Positions 1 through 7,181 are shown, numbered from the stretch's first letter. The stretch: DNA of 45,925 bases from Candidatus Pacearchaeota archaeon (GCA_018304985.1 JAGVWP010000029.1:1-45925), one strand, 5' to 3'. Numbers and translations: made by a program. Notes: generated from the letters alone by a model not told the origin.

Positions 1-31
1 TTGATTTGCATTTTGGACATTTAAATTTCAT
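1..31 (-). CDS. N-terminus of a zinc-ribbon protein, cut by window edge
   Basis: Reading from 31 down to 1 gives ATG followed by MKFKCPKCKS, a CPKC knuckle typical of the first half of a small zinc ribbon. A strong Shine-Dalgarno, AAAGGAGGTG, lies about 8 bases upstream of the ATG. That is notable because many neighbours look leaderless. Only ten residues are visible, so the function is unknown. Confidence 0.55.
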   Translation of the reverse strand, partial: MKFKCPKCKS

Positions 32-142
32 AGGTTGCACCTCCTTTTAACAAGGAAGCAAACAAACTACTTAAATGTGACGTTTAGTAGACAATATCTA
101 GATATATAAATATTTATATAGTTAAATTGAATTTGCTAAATT

Positions 143-493
143 ATGGCAAGAAAACTCGACAAACTAACAAAATTATTAAAAAGTATTGAAGGAGTAAGTA
201 TAATTGATCGTTATTCTGATCATGATAGTGGAAGATGGGTTCAAACTAGTTTAGATATTAAAACAGAGGAGAATAACACAGTTTTAGGCATTCTAAACCA
301 TGTCTATGAAGGGAATTTGGTAGCTAAATTATATAGAAGTAAAAGAGTCCAAATGCAATTCCCTTCTGAAAATAGAGGAGCTATACGGGAAAAATATCAT
401 GATTTAGAAAAAGGATTAAGAGATTTAGGGTATTCTATTGAGAAGTTACCTGATGAAGATAGTATCGGCTCACATGTTATAATGTGGCAATAA
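143..493 (+). CDS. Hypothetical protein, 116 aa
   Basis: Soluble, mixed-charge protein with no signal peptide or membrane segment and no motif I recognise. The N-terminal ~18 residues are lysine/leucine-rich and probably helical; the rest alternates short beta-like stretches. The ATG follows an A/T-rich tract with TATA-like boxes (ATATATAAATA, TTTATATAG), consistent with a leaderless or short-leader transcript divergent from the zinc-ribbon gene at the window edge. Codon usage is plain and AT-rich. The length and stop are well defined, but there is no functional clue. Confidence 0.6.
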   Translation: MARKLDKLTKLLKSIEGVSIIDRYSDHDSGRWVQTSLDIKTEENNTVLGILNHVYEGNLVAKLYRSKRVQMQFPSENRGAIREKYHDLEKGLRDLGYSIEKLPDEDSIGSHVIMWQ

Positions 494-589
494 TATAAAA
501 ATAATTTCTCAGATATTATTATATATTCTATCAAGCTTGAAATAAAACCAGAGAAAAGCTTAAATAATCTCATAATCTCATTTAAATAA

Positions 590-667
590 GGCTGCAGGGA
601 CTGCCTTAAGTCTTCGGATATCCCGCAAGCGTGTTCCCGGTTATTACTTAAGTAATACCGGTCTTTT
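590..667 (+). ncRNA. Candidate structured RNA or 5' leader before the NYN gene
   Basis: A comparatively GC-rich stretch starts about 26 bases after a TATA-like GCTTAAATAATC (centre ~563). It carries a short GCAG-GGA-CTGC hairpin and a possible GGGA/TCCC pairing. It ends in a long near-perfect palindrome at 637-661 (CCGG, TATTACTT / AAGTAATA, CCGG) followed by TCTTTTTC, which looks like a terminator. The NYN start codon is 12 bases after the palindrome. It could be a stand-alone RNA with terminator, a regulatory leader, or an operator for the NYN gene. The family is not recognised. Confidence 0.35.
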
Positions 668-672
668 TCAAA

Positions 673-1230
673 ATGGCAAAAAGAGTTTCTATTTATATTG
701 ATGGTGCTAACTTTGTCTATGGGATAAAGTCATTACATCCAAAATACTCAGATTATCATTTTGATTTTGAGAATTATATCAAAAAAATTATGGTTAATGA
801 TGAATTAGTAGCGATTTTTTATTATAATGCTTCTTTAAAACAGCAAATTAATCCTAGAAGATTTAGTGAGCAACAAAAACTGTTTTCTAGACTAAGAAAA
901 ATTCCTAAATGCAAAGTTATATTATGCAAAAGACAGAAAAGATTTACTAAAGAAGATGAAGAATACTATACTATAAAAGGTGATGATATCTATTTAGCAT
1001 TAGATATGCTAAATCATGCCTGGGAAGAGAAATATGATAAAGCAATTTTAATTTCAGGGGATGGTGATTTCTCCCAATTAGCAAAATATGTAAAAGATAA
1101 AAATAAGGAAATAGAGATGATTTCATTTGAAAAACTTGCGTCTAAAAATCTAATTAATGAAGTTGATAAATGTATTTTTATTAATAAAAAGATTGTCAAT
1201 AAATTTTTCTGGAGGGTTAAAAGTGGATAA
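673..1230 (+). CDS. NYN-domain (LabA/DUF88-like) putative ribonuclease
   Basis: 185 aa, the usual length for a single NYN domain, a PIN-like Mg2+-dependent RNase fold. Visible signatures are the N-terminal YIDGANF (first acidic metal ligand), a mid KGDDIYLALD acidic patch, and SGDGDFSQLAKYVKDK, the classical second DxD strand followed by a helix. No other domain is attached. The likely role is RNA cleavage in RNA turnover or surveillance; the substrate is unknown. The last bases overlap the GTG start of the downstream glycosylase, so the two are probably co-transcribed. The structured element at 590-667 sits directly upstream. Confidence 0.8.
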   Translation: MAKRVSIYIDGANFVYGIKSLHPKYSDYHFDFENYIKKIMVNDELVAIFYYNASLKQQINPRRFSEQQKLFSRLRKIPKCKVILCKRQKRFTKEDEEYYTIKGDDIYLALDMLNHAWEEKYDKAILISGDGDFSQLAKYVKDKNKEIEMISFEKLASKNLINEVDKCIFINKKIVNKFFWRVKSG

Positions 1231-1855
1231 TTTGATATCACAAATAAAACATCTGCAAAACTCTGAAATCAGGAAAGTAATTGATGCCAGAGTTAAAGAG
1301 TTTAATGAATTAGGAATGAAGAACAGCAATGAAATATTCAAGGAATTGTGTTTTTGCCTGATGACTGCTAATTTTAGCGCTGAAGGAGGGATAAGAATAC
1401 AAAAAGATGTTAATGAAGGCTTATTAGTTCTTCCTGAAGACCTTTTGGCAAGCAAGTTAAAAGCTCTTGGCCATAGATTCCCAAATATGAGAGCTAAGTT
1501 TATTGTAGCTTCGCGGAAGGTTAAGGATAATATAAAAGAAAAGCTACAGGAATTTAATAATGATGAAGATAGGAGGCAATGGCTTGTTGATAATGTTAAA
1601 GGCCTAGGTTATAAAGAAGCAAGTCATTTTTTAAGAAATATTGGCTATAGCAATGTTGCAATTATTGATTTTCATATAATTGATCTTCTTGTTAAACATA
1701 ATCTTGTAGAACAGCCAAAAAACAAGTCATTAAACGGAAAAAAATATGCTGAAATTGAAAATACACTTAAGGAAATATCTAATAAAGCAGGAATAAATTT
1801 AGGCGAACTTGATTTATATTTGTGGTATATGGAGACTGGAAAGGTGTTGAAGTAG
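1223..1855 (+). CDS. ogg: 8-oxoguanine DNA glycosylase/AP lyase, OGG2 type
   Basis: A HhH-GPD base-excision-repair enzyme that removes 8-oxoG and nicks the AP site. Visible are FKELCFCLMTANFSA, GHRFPNMRA, the hairpin-helix-hairpin with catalytic Lys (GLGYKEASHFLR), the catalytic Asp strand (AIIDFHII), and the C-terminal GELDLYLWYMETGKVLK typical of archaeal OGG2. The track starts at 1157, but those first 22 residues lie inside the NYN gene. A GTG at 1223 preceded by GGAGG (1211-1215) gives a ~210-aa protein of normal family length, so I choose that start. It overlaps the NYN stop by 8 bases, implying translational coupling. Confidence 0.88.
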   Translation: MDNLISQIKHLQNSEIRKVIDARVKEFNELGMKNSNEIFKELCFCLMTANFSAEGGIRIQKDVNEGLLVLPEDLLASKLKALGHRFPNMRAKFIVASRKVKDNIKEKLQEFNNDEDRRQWLVDNVKGLGYKEASHFLRNIGYSNVAIIDFHIIDLLVKHNLVEQPKNKSLNGKKYAEIENTLKEISNKAGINLGELDLYLWYMETGKVLK

Positions 1856-1879
1856 AAATAGAAATATTTATATACCCCA

Positions 1880-1913
1880 GATATATACTATATATACATT
1901 AAATATATACTAC
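1880..1913. promoter_or_regulatory. Repeated ATATATAC boxes upstream of the TA operon
   Basis: Three near-direct copies, GATATATACTA, TATATACATT and AATATATACTAC, lie immediately upstream of the antitoxin ATG at 1922. They can supply the TATA box. Their repetition is what one expects of an autoregulated TA operator. The operator role is inference. Confidence 0.35.
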
Positions 1914-1921
1914 TTAAAAAA

Positions 1922-2167
1922 ATGGTCCAAGCAATGATTGAAATTCCTGAAGAGGCAAATCAAATATTAAATATAGTAAAAGCCAGATATAACTTAAAAA
2001 CTAAGAGCGAAGCCATTACAAAAATAGTTATTGAATGCGGGGGAAATATCTTAGAGCCTGAATTAAGGCCGGAATATCTGGAAAAATTAAAAAAAATACA
2101 AGAAGAAGGCTACGGCAAAACTTTCACTTCTATTGAACAATTAAGGAAGATAATAGAAAAGAGGTAA
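1922..2167 (+). CDS. Antitoxin-like protein (DUF2683-type), RelE partner
   Basis: 81 aa. The N-terminal half (MIEIPEEANQILNIVKARYNLKTKSEAI) resembles the ribbon-helix-helix-like archaeal DUF2683 proteins. The C-terminal half is a charged helix (EYLEKLKKIQEEGYGKTF) suited to wrapping a toxin. It lies one base upstream of a RelE/ParE-fold gene, the classical antitoxin-toxin order. The repeated ATATATAC boxes just upstream fit autoregulation. Family assignment is by pattern, and the antitoxin role mainly by context. Confidence 0.72.
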   Translation: MVQAMIEIPEEANQILNIVKARYNLKTKSEAITKIVIECGGNILEPELRPEYLEKLKKIQEEGYGKTFTSIEQLRKIIEKR

Positions 2168-2168
2168 T

Positions 2169-2441
2169 ATGCCAAGAAAGTATACGACCAGCAAGAATTT
2201 TGATAGAATTCTTGTTAGATTACAAAAAAAAGATAAGCAACTTTACGAGAACTTGGCTAATAAGATGAATGAGATTTTAAATACTCCTGATGTTGAACAT
2301 TATAAAAATCTTAGGCATGATATGAAAGACCTTAAAAGAGTTCAAATAGGCCATTTTGTTCTCGTATTCAGATATGATAAATTCGTGGATTTTATTTATT
2401 TTGAAGACTTTGACCATCATGATAATATTTATAAGAAATAA
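2169..2441 (+). CDS. RelE/YafQ-family toxin (mRNA interferase-like)
   Basis: 90 aa, typical of RelE/ParE-fold toxins. It has an N-terminal helical pair (SKNFDRILVRLQKKDKQLYENLANKMNEIL), the central strand KNLRHDMKDLKRVQIGHFVLVFRY and the ending VDFIYFEDFDHHDNIYK. The ...GHFVLVFRYD.....IYFEDFDHHD pattern is typical of the YafQ/RelE branch. Likely role: ribosome-dependent mRNA cleavage held in check by the gene one base upstream. No frameshift or truncation is evident. Confidence 0.8.
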   Translation: MPRKYTTSKNFDRILVRLQKKDKQLYENLANKMNEILNTPDVEHYKNLRHDMKDLKRVQIGHFVLVFRYDKFVDFIYFEDFDHHDNIYKK

Positions 2442-2521
2442 TCAGCCATTCATAGAAAAAGTTAAGGGAGAGTGCTGAAGTAAAAAAACTAATACATACT
2501 TTAGTTCATACAACTAATAAA

Positions 2522-2640
2522 TTATGTTAAATCTCTCTTAAAAGAGAAATTTAGTATTGTAGAGATTCATTATGTTCTTGAATTATCGCTATATCTCTCC
2601 ATAATTTTTACATCTTAAGTTACTGATTTTAATTAGTTTT
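2522..2640 (+). repeat. Family A dispersed intergenic repeat, copy 1
   Basis: Contains the hairpin AATCTCTCTTAAAAGAGAAATTT, then TAGTATTGTAGAGATTCAT, then the tail CTATATCTCTCCATAATTTT...TTAAGTTACTGATTTT. The block order matches the copy at 39661-39770. It fills the gap between the RelE gene and the next ORF. Confidence 0.6.
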
Positions 2641-2695
2641 CTAAATTATATATAAATTTAAATTCTTTATAATATTAGTATTGATATAAAATAAA

Positions 2696-2980
2696 ATGGC
2701 ATATATAAGAGGGGGAAGTGAATTGCCTTCTGGAGCAAGAAGTGAAAGTTATGTTTTTGGTGGTCCGGAAGGGCTAGTTAATATTAATAAAGGAATTTTA
2801 ATTCCATACCAAGATATCAGAGACCTGTTTAAGACAAAAACTGATTTAGAAGTTAAAAATGAGCTAGAAAAAAGATTAAACCTAACTGGCGAAGAATTAG
2901 AAGTTGTTTGCAACAGATTATTTGATGAAAGAAATAATGGTGAATGGGAAAAGCCATTTGACTTTGAGAAGGGAATATAA
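2696..2980 (+). CDS. Hypothetical protein, 94 aa
   Basis: Small acidic soluble protein with a glycine-rich N-terminus (YIRGGSELPSGARSES), a central IPYQDIRDLF and a charged helical C-terminal half (LEVKNELEKRLNLTGEELEVV). No signal peptide, membrane segment or metal motif. It is flanked on both sides by family A repeats and so is isolated from any operon. A TATA-rich tract precedes the ATG. No family is recognised. Confidence 0.55.
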   Translation: MAYIRGGSELPSGARSESYVFGGPEGLVNINKGILIPYQDIRDLFKTKTDLEVKNELEKRLNLTGEELEVVCNRLFDERNNGEWEKPFDFEKGI

Positions 2981-3049
2981 CTAAAAAGTTAATTTGCTCC
3001 GCTCATAGCTATTGTTGCCCTCAAATTAATTTAAATATCTTATAAATCA

Positions 3050-3190
3050 TGCAAAATTTTTCACATAGAAAAATTTTATATTGTATGTTTTCAAAATCAT
3101 TTAAAGGAGGGGTTGATAAGGGTGAACCTTGGTTCCCTTTATGCCACATCCTTGCCTAATTTTAATGAGTAAGCTGCTGATTTTTATTAA
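3050..3190 (+). repeat. Family A dispersed repeat, copy 2, with extra hairpin
   Basis: Starts with the hairpin AAAATTTTTCACATAGAAAA (shared with 39661 and, inverted, 21040), then TATATTGTATGTTTTCAAAA, and ends with CACATCCTTGCCTAATTTTA..TAAGCTGCTGATTTTTATT. Between them, 3118-3140 holds a second hairpin, AAGGG(tg)AACC tt GGTTCCCTT, not seen in other copies. Confidence 0.6.
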
Positions 3191-3258
3191 TTATCATTTA
3201 GAGATTAAAATATTCTATAAGTTATATACAAAAACTTAAATAATCTATTTTATTTTAT

Positions 3259-3465
3259 ATGATTATGAAAAAGACAAGAAAAAAGAAATTAGAAATGCCT
3301 ATGGAATTTAATCCAGGTCTACAGAAATACGAACCTGTTTTTACATTAAGAAAAACCAATAAACAAATTAAATTAAAGATAAGCTGGAAACGGTTGACCT
3401 TTATTGCTATTATATTGCTTATTTTACTGATTACTGGTTTTTTTGTTTTAAGGTATTTTTATTAA
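3259..3465 (+). CDS. Small single-pass membrane protein, 68 aa
   Basis: A very basic N-terminal half (KKTRKKKLEMP and KTNKQIKLKISWKR) is followed by one C-terminal hydrophobic segment at about residues 46-66 (LTFIAIILLILLITGFFVLRYFY). This is a tail-anchored topology with the basic part in the cytoplasm. A second ATG at 3265 fits the TATA box (ACTTAAATAATC) equally well or better, so the true protein may be two residues shorter. Function unknown. Confidence 0.6.
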   Translation: MIMKKTRKKKLEMPMEFNPGLQKYEPVFTLRKTNKQIKLKISWKRLTFIAIILLILLITGFFVLRYFY

Positions 3466-3509
3466 ACTAAATGCGAAGGCTTTAAATCCCTATAATTTCT
3501 GGTATTTTC

Positions 3510-3569
3510 ATGACACTATACATAATCGGACTTGGCTTGGATATTAATGGAATATGCCTTCATGGCAAA
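3510..3569 (+). pseudogene. 5' remnant of a second dph5 (diphthine synthase)
   Basis: The reading frame from the ATG at 3510 gives MTLYIIGLGLDINGICLHGK, almost the same as the start of the intact dph5 at 4131 (MLYLIGLGLDIRGISLHGK). It then falls into unrelated sequence and stops at 3591-3593. The two copies differ mostly at synonymous positions, so this is not a recent tandem duplication. A TA pair lies between remnant and intact gene. The geometry suggests either insertion with replacement of the 5' end or displacement of a native dph5 by a diverged copy. Confidence 0.75.
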
Positions 3570-3599
3570 ATATATAAACCTTTTTTTATATAAAAAATA

Positions 3600-3755
3600 A
3601 TGGAAACAGTAACTATATCAATGGAAGAATATGAAAAGATGAAACAGGCATTAAGAAAGCTAAAAATGCTGGAAGAAATTGACTTTGATTTAGTTAGGCA
3701 ATTTAAAGAAAGCTTAGAAGATGTAAAAGCTGGCAGGATTAGAAGAGTTGCTTAA
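3600..3755 (+). CDS. Small antitoxin-like protein, 51 aa (below ORF track cutoff)
   Basis: METVTISMEEYEKMKQALRK followed by KLKMLEEIDFDLVRQFKESLEDVKAGRIRRVA. This is a short mostly helical protein with the MEEYEKMK start and the 'FKESLEDVKAGRIRRVA' ending seen in archaeal RelB-like antitoxins. The ATG lies ~27 bases after TATATAAACC, suggesting leaderless expression. Its stop codon overlaps, on the opposite strand, the stop codon of the RelE-like gene (shared TTA at 3753-3754), so the pair is convergent, not co-transcribed. The antitoxin role is inferred from size, pattern and neighbour. Confidence 0.7.
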   Translation: METVTISMEEYEKMKQALRKLKMLEEIDFDLVRQFKESLEDVKAGRIRRVA

Positions 3756-4078
3756 TCATTCTTGTTTTTCAATAGATTTTCTAAATATAATTTATATTCA
3801 TCAAAATAAGCAATTATATGGTTTATTGTCTTTTGCTGATCTTTCTTTCCGCTAATTGCAACAACAAGAACCGCTTTTAAATCATCGTAAACTAAGTAAT
3901 AAATTCTCTTTTCATCTAGTCTCTTCTCTCTTAAATGTCTATATTTTAACTGATCTCCAACATACGGATTATCTCTTATTTGGAAAAATATGTTTTGAAT
4001 TCTTCTTTTATCGTCTTCAGAAAATTTGTTTATTTCTTTATCAAAAGTTTCAGTCGTATGGACTTCATACTTTTCCAT
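3752..4078 (-). CDS. RelE/ParE-family toxin, convergent with its antitoxin
   Basis: 108 aa with RelE/ParE fold features: N-terminal helices (TFDKEINKFSEDDKRRIQNIFFQIRDNP), the LKYRHLREKRLDEKRIYYLVYDDLKAVLVVAISGKKDQQKTIN core, in which the 'KRIYYLVYDD' and 'VAISGKKDQQKTI' strands are characteristic, and a charged C-terminal helix. Transcribed toward the 51-aa antitoxin and ending on overlapping stop codons. Upstream of its ATG, a TTTAAAA element (~4103) could serve both this gene and dph5. Confidence 0.8.
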   Translation of the reverse strand: MEKYEVHTTETFDKEINKFSEDDKRRIQNIFFQIRDNPYVGDQLKYRHLREKRLDEKRIYYLVYDDLKAVLVVAISGKKDQQKTINHIIAYFDEYKLYLENLLKNKND

Positions 4079-4130
4079 ATTTAAAATAGCAAACCAATAC
4101 TTTTAAATTGTCTTATTACAAGATAATTAT

Positions 4131-4841
4131 ATGCTGTATTTAATTGGGTTGGGTCTAGACATTCGCGGAATATCGCTTCATGGCAAAAAGATACTGAAAA
4201 GCGCCAAAATTAAGAAAATATACTTAGAGAGTTATACTGTAGAGTTTCCATATTCAATAAAAGAACTTGAAAAAGAGTTGAAAATTAAAGTAACTGAAGC
4301 TAATCGTGAATTTGTTGAATCTGAGAAAATTGTTAGTGAAGCGAAAGAAAATGACGTTGCTTTGTTAGTTTATGGCTCTCCGTTAAGCGCTACAACACAT
4401 ATTTCTTTAATTAATTCTGCTAAAAAACAGAAAGTCAAGTATAAGATTCTTTATTCAGGAAGTGTATTTGATGCTGTTGCAGAATCTGGGTTGAGTTTGT
4501 ATAAATTTGGCAGGACAACCTCGCTTCCACGCTGGCAGAAGAATTACAAGCCAACAAGTTTTATTGATGTAATAAAGGAAAATCAAAAAATAAAAGCACA
4601 TACTTTATTATTAATTGATATAAAACTGGATTTTGAAGAAGCAAGAAAGCAGATTATAGAGACTGATAAATTATTTGAAAAAGAAAAAGTTATTGCTTGC
4701 AGCATGTTGGGAATAAAAAGCAGGTTTTTTTATAACCAGATTGATAAAATAGATGCTGAAAAAATAAAATTTCCATATTGCATTATTATTCCTTGTGAGA
4801 TGAGTGAGATTGAGGAAGAAAGCTTGAAGTTAGCAATTTAG
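4131..4841 (+). CDS. dph5: Diphthine synthase Dph5
   Basis: SAM-dependent methyltransferase of the tetrapyrrole-methylase fold that methylates the modified histidine of elongation factor 2 during diphthamide synthesis. 236 aa, slightly shorter than the usual ~250-270. Visible are the N-terminal LYLIGLGLDIRGISLHG, the YLESYT strand, VYGSPLSATTHISL (the family motif is normally GDPL.ATTH; here Asp is Ser), SGSVFDAVAESGLSLYKFGRTTSLP, and a C-terminal LLLIDIKLDFEEA domain. The remnant of another copy lies upstream at 3510. The assignment is secure despite the S-for-D change. Confidence 0.93.
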   Translation: MLYLIGLGLDIRGISLHGKKILKSAKIKKIYLESYTVEFPYSIKELEKELKIKVTEANREFVESEKIVSEAKENDVALLVYGSPLSATTHISLINSAKKQKVKYKILYSGSVFDAVAESGLSLYKFGRTTSLPRWQKNYKPTSFIDVIKENQKIKAHTLLLIDIKLDFEEARKQIIETDKLFEKEKVIACSMLGIKSRFFYNQIDKIDAEKIKFPYCIIIPCEMSEIEEESLKLAI

Positions 4842-4885
4842 ATTTTTATAGCAACATTTATAATTAAACAAGGATTAGATTATTT

Positions 4886-6148
4886 ATGGTCGGCAAAAGA
4901 GGCGGGTTTAAAAATATATTTAAGAAAGATGTCTTGTCATGGGCGCTTTATGATTTTGCTAACTCTTCTTATTCTCTTCTGATAATAAGTTTTATTTTTC
5001 CAATTTATTTTAAAGAAATTATTGCTGGAGCGCAATATGGGGATTTTTACTGGGGGCTTATCAGCAGTATATCAGTTCTATTGGCTGGGATAGTCTCTCC
5101 TGTTATCGGCGCTGCTGCTGATTATGATTACAGAAAAAAAAGAAAGTTTATCTTATGTGTAATCCTGTCAGCAATTGCAACCTTTCTGCTCTTTTTCAGC
5201 AAATCTGGAACTCTTATTTTTGCTTCTTTAGTGTTTATTGCCTCTAATTTATTCTTTTTACTAGCCTCTTCTCTTTACGATTCTTTTCTAGCCCATGTTT
5301 CTTCAAAGAAAAATGCCGGAACAGTATCTGGTCTTGGGTATGGATTAGGTTATTTAGGAGGAATTATAGCAATGCTTTTACTAAAACCTCTTTATACTAA
5401 TGGTTATTCAGGAGAATTTGAGGCATTATATAAACTCGTATTTCCCCTAACTGCATTATTCTTTATCTTATTCTCCTTACCTTCTTTTTATTATCTAAAA
5501 GAAAAAAGAATTGCCTCTAAAAATCCCAAAAAAGAGAGTTTTGTTAATTTAACAAAGATAGGATTTAGAGATACTTTCAAAAATCTTAAAGAATTAAGAA
5601 AAAATAAACCTCTTGCTTGGTTCTTAGTTGCTTTTTATTTTATGAATGATGCATTGGTAACTATTTTTGCCTTTATTTCCTTATATGCCATACAAACTCT
5701 CTCTTTATCAGTTTCTGAAGTAACTATTGTATTTTTAATAGTTCAAGTTGTTGGTATTCCTTCTGCTTTTTTATTAGGGTGGCTTGCAGATAAAAAAGGC
5801 CAAAGAAGAATATTATTAGCCAGTATAGCTCTTTGGATTTTGATAGTTTTTCTTTTGAGTTTTGGAAGCTCAAAGTTTATGATGTATCTAGTTGCTGTGC
5901 TTACAGGATTAGTTATTGGCGGCAGCCAGAGTATTGCTAGATCTTGGTTTAGCAACATTGTTCCAAGAAAAAAGAGATTTGGGTTATTTGGATTTAATAG
6001 CTTTGCTAGCAAAATCTCAGCCACAGTAGGGCCTGTTTTATTTGGAGCAATATCCTCTTTCTCAGGAAACCAAAGAATTGCTATGCTTTCTCTAGCTCCT
6101 TTTTTTATTATCTCATTTATAATATTTTCTAGAATTAAACAAGAGTAA
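4886..6148 (+). CDS. MFS transporter, UMF1 (Atg22-like) family
   Basis: 420 aa with about 12 hydrophobic segments. The N-terminus VLSWALYDFANSSYSLLIISFIFPIYF is the hallmark of the UMF1 family (W-x-L-Y-D-F-A-N-S). An MFS-type basic loop DYDYRKKRKF follows the second segment, and DKKGQRR sits at the equivalent loop of the second half. Eukaryotic Atg22 relatives export amino acids from vacuoles, but the substrate of prokaryotic members is unknown. The gene starts 45 bases after dph5. It is full length with no defect. Confidence 0.88.
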   Translation: MVGKRGGFKNIFKKDVLSWALYDFANSSYSLLIISFIFPIYFKEIIAGAQYGDFYWGLISSISVLLAGIVSPVIGAAADYDYRKKRKFILCVILSAIATFLLFFSKSGTLIFASLVFIASNLFFLLASSLYDSFLAHVSSKKNAGTVSGLGYGLGYLGGIIAMLLLKPLYTNGYSGEFEALYKLVFPLTALFFILFSLPSFYYLKEKRIASKNPKKESFVNLTKIGFRDTFKNLKELRKNKPLAWFLVAFYFMNDALVTIFAFISLYAIQTLSLSVSEVTIVFLIVQVVGIPSAFLLGWLADKKGQRRILLASIALWILIVFLLSFGSSKFMMYLVAVLTGLVIGGSQSIARSWFSNIVPRKKRFGLFGFNSFASKISATVGPVLFGAISSFSGNQRIAMLSLAPFFIISFIIFSRIKQE

Positions 6149-6211
6149 ATTAAACTCTTAAAGAAATTTCATCACAATAATTCTTAAAAAACGCCTTTTT
6201 TATTAATATTT

Positions 6212-6619
6212 ATGCCAAGAAAAGTTAAAACTTATACAAGGAAATTTGTATCAGAGAATAGAATTGCAAATTACAGAAATGAAAAGAGAAGGTTAAAACC
6301 AAATTATGTTGGGAGAAGTTCGCTTGATAGATGGGTTATGGAAAATGGAAAGAATCTTGAATATATAGAAAATGGCTGGAGGGGAGAAATAACAATCAAA
6401 GGGTATAAGTATAACATTGAGGCAAATTATGTTAATCATAGGCCCTTTAAAGTTGGGCAGGATTTAAATAAAGTAATGAGAAGCGGGAATACTATTTTAT
6501 TTGATGAAGAAATAACTATAATGTGGAAATGGAGAAAAGATATGCCCGATAGCTTGCTTAGACTTTTTATAGGTGAAAATAGATTAGGATTTTTTCAGTT
6601 TCAGGAAATTGAAATATAA
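6212..6619 (+). CDS. Hypothetical basic protein, 135 aa
   Basis: Strongly basic N-terminal third (MPRKVKTYTRKFVSENRIANYRNEKRRLKP) followed by a mixed beta-rich region (WRGEITIKGYKYNIEANYV) and IMWKWRKDMPDSLLRLFI. No membrane segment or cysteine. The basic tail suggests nucleic-acid contact, but this is inference. It ends with its stop codon directly abutting the stop of the convergent SET gene (6619/6620). Confidence 0.6.
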   Translation: MPRKVKTYTRKFVSENRIANYRNEKRRLKPNYVGRSSLDRWVMENGKNLEYIENGWRGEITIKGYKYNIEANYVNHRPFKVGQDLNKVMRSGNTILFDEEITIMWKWRKDMPDSLLRLFIGENRLGFFQFQEIEI

Positions 6620-7138
6620 TTATTCTTCTTTATCAATCATATCCTGGATATATTGAGAAAAATATCCTGCATATCTTTCCCTTAATTCTGGTAGTTTCCA
6701 GTCATTTTCAGTAATCTTTTTTCTGCAATTTTCATAACCACAATTGCAATCCATTTCAAAAACAATATTGCTGCCTACTGATTCTGAAATAGTCATAGCA
6801 TAATCAAAAGTAATTTCTTCTCCTTTATTTATATCTCTAACTGCTACTAAAAATATTTGCCCATTAACCCCTGCATTTGGGTCGCAACTATGGTTAAAAA
6901 AGTCGGTATTGTCTGGTTTTTTAAGAGTTTTATTATATAGAACAAATCTTTCTTCAATCTGCACAGGATATTCCTGCAATTCTTCAGGCAAATCATCAAT
7001 TTCATCTATTAACAAAATATCTCCTCCAAAAATTGCCAGCCTCTCACCTTTTAGGATATTTGTTTTTGCAAATATGCCTTTTCCGTGTTTTTCAGAAACC
7101 ATCACACTTAATTTTGGATTTAACCAGCTGCTTTCCAT
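6620..7138 (-). CDS. SET-domain protein (putative protein lysine methyltransferase)
   Basis: 172 aa, a compact SET domain. Order: KHGKGIFAKTNILKGE (SET-N strand, ~17-32), NHSCDPN at 82-88 (SAM binding and pseudoknot), GEEITFDY at 106-113 with the catalytic Tyr, then a post-SET-like CNCGYENC (Cys131, 133, 138) that with Cys85 could hold zinc. All catalytic signatures are intact. The substrate is unknown; chromatin or ribosomal proteins are the usual choices. SET proteins are common in eukaryotes and sporadic in archaea, which points to lateral transfer at some time. It is divergent from ileS. Confidence 0.88.
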   Translation of the reverse strand: MESSWLNPKLSVMVSEKHGKGIFAKTNILKGERLAIFGGDILLIDEIDDLPEELQEYPVQIEERFVLYNKTLKKPDNTDFFNHSCDPNAGVNGQIFLVAVRDINKGEEITFDYAMTISESVGSNIVFEMDCNCGYENCRKKITENDWKLPELRERYAGYFSQYIQDMIDKEE

Positions 7139-7171
7139 ATTAAATTTATTAAATATTTATTAAGAATAGTG

Positions 7172-7181
7172 AGTGATCACT
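7172..7181. promoter_or_regulatory. AGTGATCACT palindrome between SET gene and ileS
   Basis: Perfect 10-bp palindrome in the divergent intergenic region, preceded by AAGAATAGTGAG. The string AAGAATAGTGA recurs just upstream of the TrmB gene (~10176), hinting at a shared operator element. Role is inferred. Confidence 0.3.

Noticed and set aside
1157-1222. N-terminal 22 residues of the ogg ORF as coding
   Set aside because: They lie inside the NYN gene; GTG at 1223 with GGAGG upstream is better supported.
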